The notes beneath the pieces were generated by a model that had not been told where the DNA came from, made no database searches, and saw nothing but the letters and a program-made list of their open reading frames with translations. A DNA stretch of 64,000 bases from Plotosus lineatus (lineage: Eukaryota; Chordata; Actinopteri; Siluriformes; Plotosidae), in the NCBI GenBank assembly GCA_024760905.1, contig CM045729.1, positions 44,372,580 through 44,436,579 of the forward strand, written 5' to 3'. Below are positions 55,212-64,000 of this stretch, one piece after another. Made by a program: the position numbers and the translations under genes. How positions within the stretch are numbered: position 1 is the first letter of the stretch; every line of letters begins with the position of its first letter.

Positions 55212-55363
55212 TCTCTCTTGCTCTCTCTCTCACACACACACACACTACCAATTGTATAACATCCTCACTTGGTGGGAAAAACTCAAGAAACTGATAATTT
55301 TGTGGTGGTCTTTTAATTGCTTTTCATGGCTGTACACATACACACTGCTTTTTTTTTTTTTTT

Positions 55364-55505
55364 TTTACATTTACAGAGTTTGGCCGATGCTCTTATTCAG
55401 AATGACTTACAGTTATCTTTTTTTTTTATATAATTGAGCAAATGAGGGTTAAGTTCCTTGCACAAGGGCCAAACACTGGTGATAGTGTGGATTGAACTGC
55501 TTACA
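55364..55505 (-). repeat. SINE family E (reverse)
   Basis: A T tract is followed by 'acatttacagagtttggccg' and 'gagggttaagttccttgcac'. An (AC)n tract adjoins the right side. Confidence 0.6.
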
Positions 55506-55527
55506 CACTCACACACACACACACACA

Positions 55528-55560
<33 letters not shown>

Positions 55561-55704
55561 TTTCTGGCAAAGATGTACTTGTGGTCTGATTACATTAAAA
55601 TGCACAATCACTGTAAACATGAATGCCGGCTACAATAGAAAAGTGTGAGAACATTGCAGGCTGCTACATATCCGAATAAGAATACTTTATACTACATGAA
55701 AAGA

Positions 55705-56545
55705 ACCCTCGCGCTTGTTCTACACTGACAGTGCATACATGGGCAGGAGAGCATCTGAACGGAAAAAGGTGGATTGGTCTGATGTTTTCTGATGGGAAAA
55801 TGTGTATCATAGAATCCAAATGGAACTTGTTGTGGCATCTCTTTATGGCAATAGCACACCCCAATGGCAGTAGCCTCTTTCAGCAAGCTAATAAACATAG
55901 CCACATTGTGAAACCTGTTCAAGAACGGTGCGAGGAAAGTTGACCTCCAAATTCCCCATCTATAGGATGTGCTATTCCAGAAAGTCCAAACAATCATCTT
56001 GCAACTTCCAAGAATTAAAGGACGTCCTGAGAGCTGCTTGGTGGCACATACCATACTACACCCTCAGAGGTCTTGTAGAGTCAATGCCCTGATGGGTTAG
56101 AGCCTTTTTAGTCTCACTTAGCCTCATGTGGAATAAATAACATTGATTATGTCATCTGTGATGGCCTGGCAAGCTGTCCAGGGGGTCCCCACCCTTGTCT
56201 AGAGTTGGCTGAGATGGGTGCCAGTCTCCTTCCAACCCTAATTATGATTAAGCGGTTCAGAAAATGAATGAATGGATGAATGAATGATTATCTCATTACT
56301 CCGGCACATGTTAATGAGTGGGATGTATATAGGCAGGAAGTGAGCAGTCAGTTTTCAAAGATGTGTTTGGAAACAGAAAAAATGACCAAGGGCTAAGGAT
56401 CTGAGTGATTGTTGAATGGGTCATATTGTTATGGCTAAACAGTTAAATCTGTTCATCTCCAAGATGGCAGGTCTTGTGGGGTGTTCATTGTATGTGGAGA
56501 TAAGCATTTACCAAAGGTGGTCCAAGGACGGACAAGTGCCCATTA
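55705..56545 (+). pseudogene. Second Tc1 family relics: C-terminal then N-terminal pieces
   Basis: 55705-56115 holds the DDE and C-terminal DNA ('ggattggtctgatg', 'ggcagtagcctctttcagca', 'ctccaaattccccatct', 'cctcagaggtcttgtag'). 56355-56545 holds the N-terminal DNA ('tccaagatggcaggtcttgt', 'caaaggtggtccaagga'). The order is inverted relative to a complete element, so these are two separate insertions or a rearranged one. A SINE A tail lies between them at 56150-56280. Confidence 0.65.
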
Positions 56546-56665
56546 GAAACCAACACAAGCTCAGAAAACTCTACAGAGAAACACTCTCAGCGAGCCCAGG
56601 ACTTGAACCCAGTTGGCTCTTGCTGTGGGACTGGCATGCAAACCACTATGCCATTGTGCTGCACA
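56540..56665 (-). repeat. SINE family A head half (reverse)
   Basis: 'gcgagcccaggacttgaacc' and 'aaaccactatgccattgtgc' mark the head. The tail half is missing, and Tc1 sequence adjoins it. Confidence 0.65.
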
Positions 56666-56764
56666 TGAAGTTTATAAAAATAAGGTTGTATTGAGCGGCA
56701 TGACCACCTGATATGGTGAGATGTTTCATTTATTCCTCCAGAAAAGTAGTGTTTATGACTCTTT

Positions 56765-57025
56765 TCTTCATTCATTCATTCATTTTTCTGAACTGCTTAA
56801 TCCTACTTAGCCTGGCAAGCTGTCCAGGGTGTACACTGCCCTTGCTCAGAGTCTGCTGAGATGGGCACCAGCCTGTCCGCGACCCTAAATAGGATTAAGC
56901 GGTTCAGAAAATGAATGAATGAATAATCCTATTTAGGGTCGCAGGGAGGCTGGTGCCCATCTCAGCTGACTCTGGATAAGTGCAGGGTACCCTCTGGATA
57001 TCTTGCCAGGCCATCGCAGGGCTCT
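56765..57025. repeat. SINE family A tails in inverted and direct arrangement
   Basis: Three tail segments follow one another: reverse (56765-56810), forward (56811-56930, ending 'aaatgaatgaatgaat') and reverse (56931-57025). 'cctggcaagctgtccagggtg' is near the first junction. Confidence 0.7.
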
Positions 57026-57169
57026 TTATTTTTTCCCATATCCAACAAAATTTGACTAACTTGGCTTTATCTTTGCTCTGATACCATTTTAATTCATATA
57101 ATCATTTTATGATTGATTAATGCTTCTCAAATGCAGCATAATATTCTGTTATCATTAATTGAGACTGTT

Positions 57170-57520
57170 GAGAGAGAGGCATTATTGTGGTCAGCACATC
57201 TGCCTCAAGACAAGGTCTTGGGTTTGTGTCCCAAGCTTGGCAAGTACATTTCTGTGTAAAATTTGCATATTCTTTGTGATCTTGCATGGATTTCCTTTGT
57301 GTACTCTGGTTTCCTCCCACAGTCCAAAGACATGCATATCAGGCTAATTGCCTGTTCCAAATTGCCCCTAAGGGGTAAGTGAGTCTGGAAAGATTTGTGT
57401 GTGTTTCCTCTGCAATTGACTGGAAAGCTGTTCAGTGTGTACCTCACTTTTACCCAGAATTAGCTGAGAGGGCTTCAGCCTCCCTGTATCCCTAACAGGT
57501 TTTAATGGATTGGGAAACTA
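57170..57520 (+). repeat. SINE family A
   Basis: The head is 'agcacatctgcctcaagaca', the body 'tttcctcccacagtccaaag', and the tail 'ccctaacaggttttaatgg'. Confidence 0.75.
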
Positions 57521-57641
57521 ATCAGCAAATGCATGAGAATGTTAACATTTTTACATTTACAGCATTTAGCTTATCCAGAGCGACTGAAGTGCAGTGAAGT
57601 CTCTATTAGTGAATATATTCTTGTACTGGTTTGTTAGGACA

Positions 57642-57986
57642 TGAGCAGTGGTGGTCTAGTGGTCTCGGGCGCTGGATCGCTGATCCAAAGGTTGGGGGTT
57701 CGAGTCCCCACAAGGTTGTCACTGTCCCCCCCAGTGCGGCTAACTGGGTTATCAAAGGCGGGCCATGTCTGTCACTGTCTATGGTGAGAGGCATGTAAAA
57801 GAACCATTGCTGACATTCGTAAAGAGTAGCTGCAAAGCCGTCAGCGTGTTTCTATCCCTTGCTAAAAGGGTTGTGACAGGAAGGGCATCCGATGTAAAAA
57901 CCTCAGCCAAATCAAATGTGCGAATCAAATGATTCACTGTGGCGACTCCCGAGTAAAAGGTAAAAAGCTGAAAGGAAGACAGACAG
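57642..57986 (+). repeat. SINE family B with RTE-type tail, 17-bp target duplication (best copy)
   Basis: The head has the clearest promoter boxes (tggtctagtggt and ggttcgagtcc). The body is followed by 'aggaagggcatccgatgtaa' and 'gattcactgtggcgactccc'. The 17-mer actggtttgttaggaca flanks it exactly at 57625-57641 and 57987-58003. Confidence 0.95.
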
Positions 57987-58225
57987 ACTGGTTTGTTAGG
58001 ACACGGACTAAGTAGATCATCAGTCACACTCAGATGGTATTTGTTGTGTGTGGGGTTTATTTTTGTGTGTGTGTGGTGTGTGTGTTTGTATACAGTTTGT
58101 ATCACATTACTGTACATCTGTCCAACTCACCAAAAAAAGAAAAGAAAAGACAAATCACAGAAACACAAGTCAACATGATCATTATTGTGGATATTATATT
58201 TTCCATTATTATGACGCAGGATGGA

Positions 58226-58600
58226 TTTTTTTCTTGTGAAAATGTTGAGGTTCTCTTTGGGAGTAACGAGGATGGATAGGATTAGGAATGAGCACATCAG
58301 AGGGACAGCACATGTAAGTCGTTTCGGAGACAAAGTCAGAGAGGCTAGATTGAGATGGTTTGGACATGTACAGAGGAGGGATAGTGAGTATATTGGTAAT
58401 AGGATGCTGAGGCTGGAACTACCAGGCAGAAGGCCTAGGGGAAGACCCAAGCGACGATTCATGGATGTGGTGAAGGAGGACATGAAGATCGTTGGTGTAA
58501 GAGAAGAAGATGCAAAGGATAGGGTGAGATGGAGGCAGATGATTCGCTGTGGCGACCCCTGAAGGGAAAAGCCGAAAGGAAAAGAAGAAAGAAGAAGAAG
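58226..58600 (+). mobile_element. RTE-like LINE, 5'-truncated, 15-bp target duplication
   Basis: The element proper starts at about 58238 (gaaaatgttgagg) and is open to MIRCGDP at 58562. The 15-mer atgacgcaggatgga flanks it at 58211-58225 and 58601-58615. Twelve T-rich bases between the target and the element are extra. Confidence 0.94.
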
Positions 58601-58642
58601 ATGACGCAGGATGGAATCATTAATATCGGTTGACTGTAATGT

Positions 58643-58955
58643 GGCTGGCATGGTGGTGTATTGGTTAGCATGTCTGCCTCACAGCAAGAAGGTTCTGCGT
58701 TCAGGCATTTTCTGTGTGGAGTTCTCCTTCTCCTTGTTTGTCTGGGTTTCCTCCCACAGTCCAAAGACATGCACATTAGGCTAATTGGCTGTTCCAAATT
58801 GCCCCTAGTTGTGAGTGAGAATGATTGCAAGTATGTTGGCTTTGTGTTGGTCTGGCAAGCTGTTCAGGGTGGACTTCGCCTTTGCCCGTGTCGGCTGAGA
58901 TAGTCTCCTTTCTTTCTGGGACATTAAAAGAATCAAGAGGTTCAGCAAATGAGTG
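58643..58955 (+). repeat. SINE family A
   Basis: Head 'gcatggtggtgtattggtta', body 'ttcctcccacagtccaaaga', tail 'atcaagaggttcagcaaatg'. Confidence 0.8.
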
Positions 58956-58959
58956 ATTG

Positions 58960-59440
58960 AGTGATTGCATTCTGATTTCCTTAAGTTCACTTAAGGTCAC
59001 TTACATTGTACACTTAGCACATGATGTTTATTTGCATTTAATTTAACGTTGCACTGGCTGTTAATTGTCTAGTCAGTGATAAAATAAAACTTTGAATCTT
59101 AGATTTATCAAATGCTTACATGTCTGAACTTTATTCCCACATGATGTATTTATACTGCATTTGTTCTTTGGGTCGTGATGTTTCTGATCCTGCTTATGCA
59201 TTTTTCTCTACAAGTCTCGGTTATTTTCTATATGCTTTAGAGTGCATTCTTTATATAAACTGGCTGTGTCATGTCCTTCTTTAGACTAAGATTGTCTCTT
59301 TTTTCCCAATTCGGTTTTAATTAGACTGCTCATTATTAACCTAATAGTTAAATTATCATATTTCTGATTAAACCGCAATATTCTGCTTGTCCTCCAGAAA
59401 TATTTACAAAAGTACACATTACTTTTTTTTTCATACATTC
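58960..59440. other. No gene recognised
   Basis: The stretch is AT-rich. No repeat or coding signal that I can name is present. Confidence 0.5.
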
Positions 59441-59447
59441 TTCTTCT

Positions 59448-59757
59448 TCACGTATCCCTTAACATCCGGGGATGTCGTTGGGGTACCTTCATGGCGAGAC
59501 TTGGGCTGATTTTGGCCTGGCGGCACCCATCCCTCTCCAGGTCGTAGAAACACGCTGACGGCTTTGCAGCCTCCTCTTTACGAAAGTCAGCAATGGTTGT
59601 TTTACATGCCTCTCACCATAGACAGTGAGAGACATGGCCTGCCTTTGATAACCCAGTTAGCTGCACTGGGGGGACAGTGACAACCCTGTGGGGACTTGAA
59701 CCCCCAACCTTAGGATCAGCAATCCTGCGCCCTAACTACTAGACCACCCTTTCATAC
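59448..59757 (-). repeat. SINE family B with a third type of tail (reverse)
   Basis: The head and body (59535-59757) are of family B. The left end is 'ttcttcttcacgtatccctt', then 'gggatgtcgttggggtacc', and it is unlike the RTE or family A tails. Confidence 0.75.
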
Positions 59758-59759
59758 AT

Positions 59760-59870
59760 TATTCATTTTTTAATTGATTAATACTAATTAGGGGAGGTGG
59801 GCACCTATCTCAGCCAACTAGGGCAAGGGTAGAGGACACCGGGGACAGCTTGCCAGGCCATTGCAGGACA
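59760..59870 (-). repeat. SINE family A tail fragment (reverse)
   Basis: 'gattaatactaattagggga' and 'gacagcttgccaggccattg' match the tail region. Confidence 0.6.
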
Positions 59871-60442
59871 TTGTACTTTGGTATATAATATAGGCGTGTG
59901 TTGGTACTGTTTACTTCCACAGTTTGTACACCAGCAACTTCATACACATGAGTATTTTTACAAATGTGGGTACCATCATGACCATGAACATTGCAAATGG
60001 CACGGCAAAAACTAAATTACTTTTTAATGATAATATGGTAAAGTAATATTTTATGGAAAATAATACTCTATGTGTCAAGGTTGTGTGTAATTAAAAGTAA
60101 GATGTGGAGTCTATATGTTGTACCCATGCTTATGTATACTAATGCCAGGACTGATGCCAGAGCCAGCTTGATGCTCATGAGCCTCCCCATGACCCTAATT
60201 AGGATTTATCAGTTTAGAAAATTAATTAATAAATTAATGTTCTGTCTTTAGAGCCTTGGAATAGATTGGTGAACTTTTCAAAGTGCACAACCAGCTGGAA
60301 TGGATGGACGGATAAATTAACTTTGATAAGGATAATAGTTATAAATTCTGACAAGGTGGTTTGACGCTGTACTTATGGTAACATGTTTTATGTAAGTAAT
60401 ATTAATATTAAAATTATTTGAGTGGGATAGTCATCTTCATAT

Positions 60443-60558
60443 CTTCCTTTCCTTTTGGCTGTTCCCTTCAGGGGTCACCACAGCGAATCATCTGCCTCCA
60501 TCTCACCCTATCCTCTCCATCTTCTTCTCTTACACCAACTACCTTCATGTCCTCCTTT
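60443..60558 (-). mobile_element. RTE-like LINE 3' end of 116 bases, 10-bp target duplication (reverse)
   Basis: It equals the last 116 bases of the RTE-like element in reverse. The 10-mer atcttcatat flanks it at 60433-60442 and 60559-60568. The (GAA)n tail is almost absent. Confidence 0.85.
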
Positions 60559-60611
60559 ATCTTCATATATGGTACAGTATTAAAATAATTTTATATGTAG
60601 AATTCATTTTC

Positions 60612-60895
60612 AGTTGCATGGTGGTGTGCTGGGTATCATGTCCATCTCACAGCAAGAAGGCCCTGGGCTTGTGTCCCAGGCTTGGGAGGTTCTTTCTGGA
60701 GTTTGCATGTTCTCCCTGTGTTTGGTTTCCATTATGTACTCCGGTTTCCGTCCAGTCTTAAGACAAGCACGTCAAGCTTATTGACGGTTCCAAATTGGTT
60801 CTAGTGTGATCCTGTGTACATGGTTGTGTGTTTTAGCTTGTGATAGTCTGTGCAGTTACCCCATCTCGTCTATTGTTAGCTGATATAGGCTCCTG
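60612..60895 (+). repeat. SINE family A
   Basis: Head 'gcatggtggtgtgctgggta', then 'ccctgggcttgtgtcccagg' and the body 'actccggtttccgtccagtc'. Confidence 0.7.
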
Positions 60896-60913
60896 TGTTT
60901 CAGAAAGTCTAAT

Positions 60914-61000
60914 ACAGGGATCCCTCACTTTCCGCGGTTAATTGGGACCAAGCTCCCACCACGGCCCCCGAATTCTGCGAAGTAGGATCGACCCCCCCCC
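60914..61000 (+). mobile_element. Terminal fragment of a mariner/Tigger-like element
   Basis: 'tacagggatccctcactttc' and 'cgcggttaattgggacc' are typical of a terminal repeat. Only about 85 bases are present before LINE sequence. Confidence 0.45.
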
Positions 61001-61059
61001 CGACTGACATATACGTACATGTTCCTGGTTGTCCATCGGATCCAATGATGACGTTTGCA

Positions 61060-64000
61060 TTTTCCGGCTCATCGATGAATGCGAAGGTGATTCTGCAGTC
61101 CGAGTCTGGAGTCGCAGAGTCTTGAACAGTGGGGGCATTGGAAGTCCGTTCTAGTGATTACTGCTGATGCAGTTCTGTGCTGCTTGTCTCTGGCAGCAGT
61201 GAGCTTCTGGCACCGCACTTTTTCAAAGTTGGCAGCTGCTTTGTGGATTGAGGCCACCCATTTTGGTCTGTCCATAGCATGCTGCTCAAGTTCCTTCAGC
61301 TTGATGTGACAACACTGGATGTTTGCTTTCACAGTGTCTTTGTATCGCAGCTTTGGGCGGCCTTGGTTTCTTTTGCCGAGCTGGAATTCGCCATACATCA
61401 GGAGTCTTGGCATCCTGGACTCCTCTATTTGAATTACATGCCCCACCCATCGAAGTTGAGCCTTGATGATCATAGACTCAATGCTGGTGGAGTTGGCATG
61501 CTCTAGGACCTCCAAGTTGGTAACGTGGTCCTGCTGCCAGCTGATTCTGAGGATGAAGCGAAGAGCTTACATGTGGAAGTGCTCCAGCTTTTTGACATGT
61601 CTGCGATACAGTGTCCATCTTTCACAGCTGTAGAGAAGGGACGGGAGTACCACAACACTGTAGACCTTCAGTTTTGTTGATAGCCATATATGGTGTTGAT
61701 TGAGCACTCGGGTGCGGAGTCTGCTCAGCGCCTGGCTAGCCCTGCCGATCCTATAAGTGATTTTTTGTCCAGGGAGCCATCACAGGAAATGGTGCTTCCC
61801 AGGTACTTGAAATGTTTAACATTGGTGAGTGGTGTGTCGTCGATGACAATGCTGGGTGCGGGAGGGTGGGTGTTTGATGCAGGTTGGTGAAGCACCTCTG
61901 TCTTGCTGAGACTGAGAGTCAGGCTGAAGAGTTTGGAGGCCTCAGAGAAGCGGTCCAGCATCATCTGCAGGTCGAATTCTGTGTGGGCCACAAGGGCGCA
62001 GTCATCAGCAAAGAGGACCCCCTGAAGGAGTGTTTGCAGGCTCTTTGTCTTGGCAGTGAGACGACACAGGTCGAATAGGGAGCCATCCAAACGGTAGCAA
62101 ATATAGACCCCTTTCTCCAGGTCTCGCACGGCATGGGACAACATGCAGGTGAAGAATACGTTAAACAGGACTGGAGCTAGGACACAGCCCTGCTTCACAC
62201 CGTTGCTGATTGTGAAGGCTTCCGACACATTCCCGCTGGAGAGGACTTGGCCAGTCATGCCATCGTGGCAAAGCCTGATCATTGATACAAACTTTGGCGG
62301 ACATCCGATACGTTCTAGGACTGTCCAGAGGGCCTCTCTATTGACTGTGTCAAATGCCTTGGTCAGATCTATGAAGACAGAGAATAGGGGCATGTTTTCT
62401 TCAATGCGCTTTTCCTGGAGTTGTCTTATGGCAAAGATCATATCAGCAGTACTTCTGCCAGGCATGTAGCCGCACCGTGCTTCTGGCAGGTTTTTCTCTG
62501 ATACTGTGATAAGTCTGTTGAGCATGACCCTGGCAAAGATCTTCCCTGCAACAGAGAGGAGGGAGATGCCCCTGTAGTTCCCACAGTCGGATTTGATTCC
62601 TTTGTTCTTGTAGAGGCAGACAATCAGGGCATCACGGAAGTCATCAGGCATCACCTCCTCTTCCCAGATACTCAGCAGGACATCATGAACGGCTTTGAGG
62701 GCGTTGGGGCCTGCCGCTTTGTAGATCTCGGCGGGAATGCCATCTTTTCCCGACGCTCTGCCTGACAGATCGCCTTTTTGATTTCATGTATTGTTGGGGG
62801 TTCTGCAAGAGAGTCTTGCACTGGCTGCTGGGGATTCTGGTTCAGTGCGTCTGCGTCAACTGATGAAGGTTGTTTAAGCAGGTTACTGAAGTGCTCTTGC
62901 CAGCGCCGGTGACAACAACGGTGAGCAGTCTGAGGTGGAAGGGCCAAAAACTGTCTTCAAAGAGCTGAAGAATTTGTTGGAGTTGTGGGTATCTGCATAG
63001 TGCTGGACTTCGGCGGCTTTATCCTGCCACCACTGGTCCTGCATCATTCGAAGGTCAGACTGGACCTTTGCCTGCAGAGTTTTAAATCTTTCACGCTTAG
63101 AGACCGAGGATGGATCATTCTGCCACTCGATGAAGGTTGTTTTTAGCATGGAGGGCTTCTCTGATCTTGTCATTGTTTTCCTCAAACCAGTCTTCATGCA
63201 GTCTAGTTTTAACTCCAAGCACTTCTTTTGCAATCTCAGCAGTGGTATCCTTGAAAGAGGACCAATTTTCAAAGCTGCTTTTGGAGGTCAGACCATCTTT
63301 GAGTTTTCCATCAAGTGCTTCTTGGAACTTTGCCATATGGATTGGGTTGTTCAGCCTGGTAACGTTGTAGGAGGCCCTGACAGTCTTGGGTCGGTTTCTG
63401 TAAGGCGGAGTGATGTACAGTGACATTACAGCCCTGACCAGCCTGTGATCAGTCCAGCATTCAGCACCTCTCATGGCACAAGTCACTTGGACGTCCCTGA
63501 TGTCACGTTGGCGTACAATAACAAAGTCGATCATGTGCCAGTTTTTAGACTGTGGGTGCATCCAGGTGGTTTTATACTTGTCTGCCATCCTGAAGAAGGT
63601 GTTCAAAGTCTGTGTTCTGCACACTTGCTAAGGAGGAGCAGGCCATTTTCATTGATTTTGCCTACACCGTGTCTGCCCAGAACACCTTTCCAGCTGCTGT
63701 GGTCTCTTCCTAGCACAGCAAGTTCGTCACTCTGTGAAGTTGATCTAATGACCTCGTCAAAGTGTTCATAGAACTGCTCTTTGTCTTCATCTGGACTGGC
63801 GAGCGTAGGAGCATATGCTGTGATGACTGTGAGGTGTCTGGCCTTGCTGAGAGGAATGCGCAATGTCATGAGACGTTCGCTGATTCCTACTGGCAGGGCT
63901 GGTAAGTCCTTCAGTAGTGCTGTTCTAATGGCAAACCCAACACCATGTATCCTGTCCTCAGCCTGCGACTTTCCTTTCCAGAAGAAAGTGTATCCACCTC
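61060..64000 (-). mobile_element. Third LINE family (reverse), runs off the right edge
   Basis: The reverse strand shows, from the right edge to the left, endonuclease, linker, RT and C-terminal zinc finger of a non-LTR retrotransposon. The 5' end lies outside the window. The copy is moderately decayed. It differs from the RTE-like family by its C-terminal finger. The clade was not assigned. Confidence 0.88.
61069..63869 (-). pseudogene. LINE endonuclease/RT with C-terminal C2H2 finger, frameshifted
   Basis: The endonuclease is at 63869-63115 (LTVITAYAPTLASPDEDKEQ, then HMIDFVIVRQRDIRDVQVTC and WTDHRLVRA). The linker is at 63272-62672. The RT is at 62654-61725 (NYRGISLLSVAGKIFARVML, FIDLTKAFDTVNREALW, GVKQGCVLAPVLFNVFF, LFADDCALVAHTE). 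The C-terminal domain at 61515-61069 has HANSTSIESMIIKAQLRWVG and ends FQCPHCSRLCDSRLGLQNHL with RIH, a C2H2 finger. The RT core of 309 codons is uninterrupted with its ADD box intact. Breaks lie before and after it, near 62660 and 61720. Confidence 0.88.

Noticed and set aside
57642..57720. A functional tRNA gene
   Set aside because: Box A and box B are present, but no full cloverleaf with an acceptor stem is visible, and the sequence continues into a SINE body. The same holds for the heads at 19396, 34297, 44766 and 49745.
1..64000. CRISPR array, bacterial operon or phage
   Set aside because: The tandem arrays seen are microsatellites and coding minisatellites. Genes have introns and poly(A) signals, and nothing prokaryotic was found.
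1..64000. LTR retrotransposon or endogenous retrovirus
   Set aside because: I found no paired LTRs, primer-binding site, protease or integrase motifs. All reverse transcriptases here are of the non-LTR type.

Overview
The window looks like nuclear DNA from a ray-finned fish, probably a teleost; I cannot name the species. The evidence is spliced vertebrate-type exons, plus fish-type Tc1, pogo/Tigger, hAT, RTE-like and L2/Rex-like elements and several tRNA-derived SINE families. No phage, plasmid, CRISPR or intact viral sequence is visible. Host coding sequence is only about 1.7 kb of 64 kb.

Host genes, all on the + strand. (1) 912-7354 holds the last four coding exons of lanosterol synthase (LSS); the rest of the gene lies left of the window. 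(2) Two tandem paralogous genes encode small Gly/Pro-rich proteins that resemble proline-rich protein 13 (PRR13). Copy 1 has coding exons at 37303-37764 and 37870-37923, with a candidate promoter and noncoding first exon near 20780-21020. Copy 2 has coding exons at 47196-47798 and 47919-47978, with candidate promoters near 41.8 and 45.2 kb. Three upstream sequence blocks (called X, Y and Z here) are shared by the two genes and partly re-duplicated upstream of copy 2. Copy 1 keeps the Lys/His and Ser-Asp tail of PRR13. Copy 2 has gained a long His-Gly repeat and a Gly-Ser tail.

Mobile DNA by region. 1-8 kb: SINEs, and a stack of DNA transposons in the last LSS intron (a non-autonomous piece, a Tc1 copy, a Tigger-like element with a second inside it, and a third). 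8-13 kb: Tigger and Tc1 remnants and a common fish repeat. 14-20 kb: SINEs, a Rex1/L2-like LINE that split a SINE, and a non-autonomous DNA element. 22-34 kb: three large RTE-like copies (one reversed, one deleted, one almost intact and nested in a Tigger-like element) and a degraded second LINE. 34-36.5 kb: a SINE split by a pogo-like element that carries a large inverted repeat of LINE 5' sequence. 38-64 kb: hAT pieces, a hAT element with an 8-bp target duplication, SINEs, Tc1 relics and a further LINE running off the right edge.

The elements interact. One SINE family carries the 3' end of the RTE-like LINE and so was probably mobilised by it; the same SINE head is also joined to two other tails. 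Several insertions have exact target-site duplications that give their order of arrival. The host genes are linked only by position: LSS acts in sterol synthesis, and the PRR13-like proteins have no function that can be read from the sequence.
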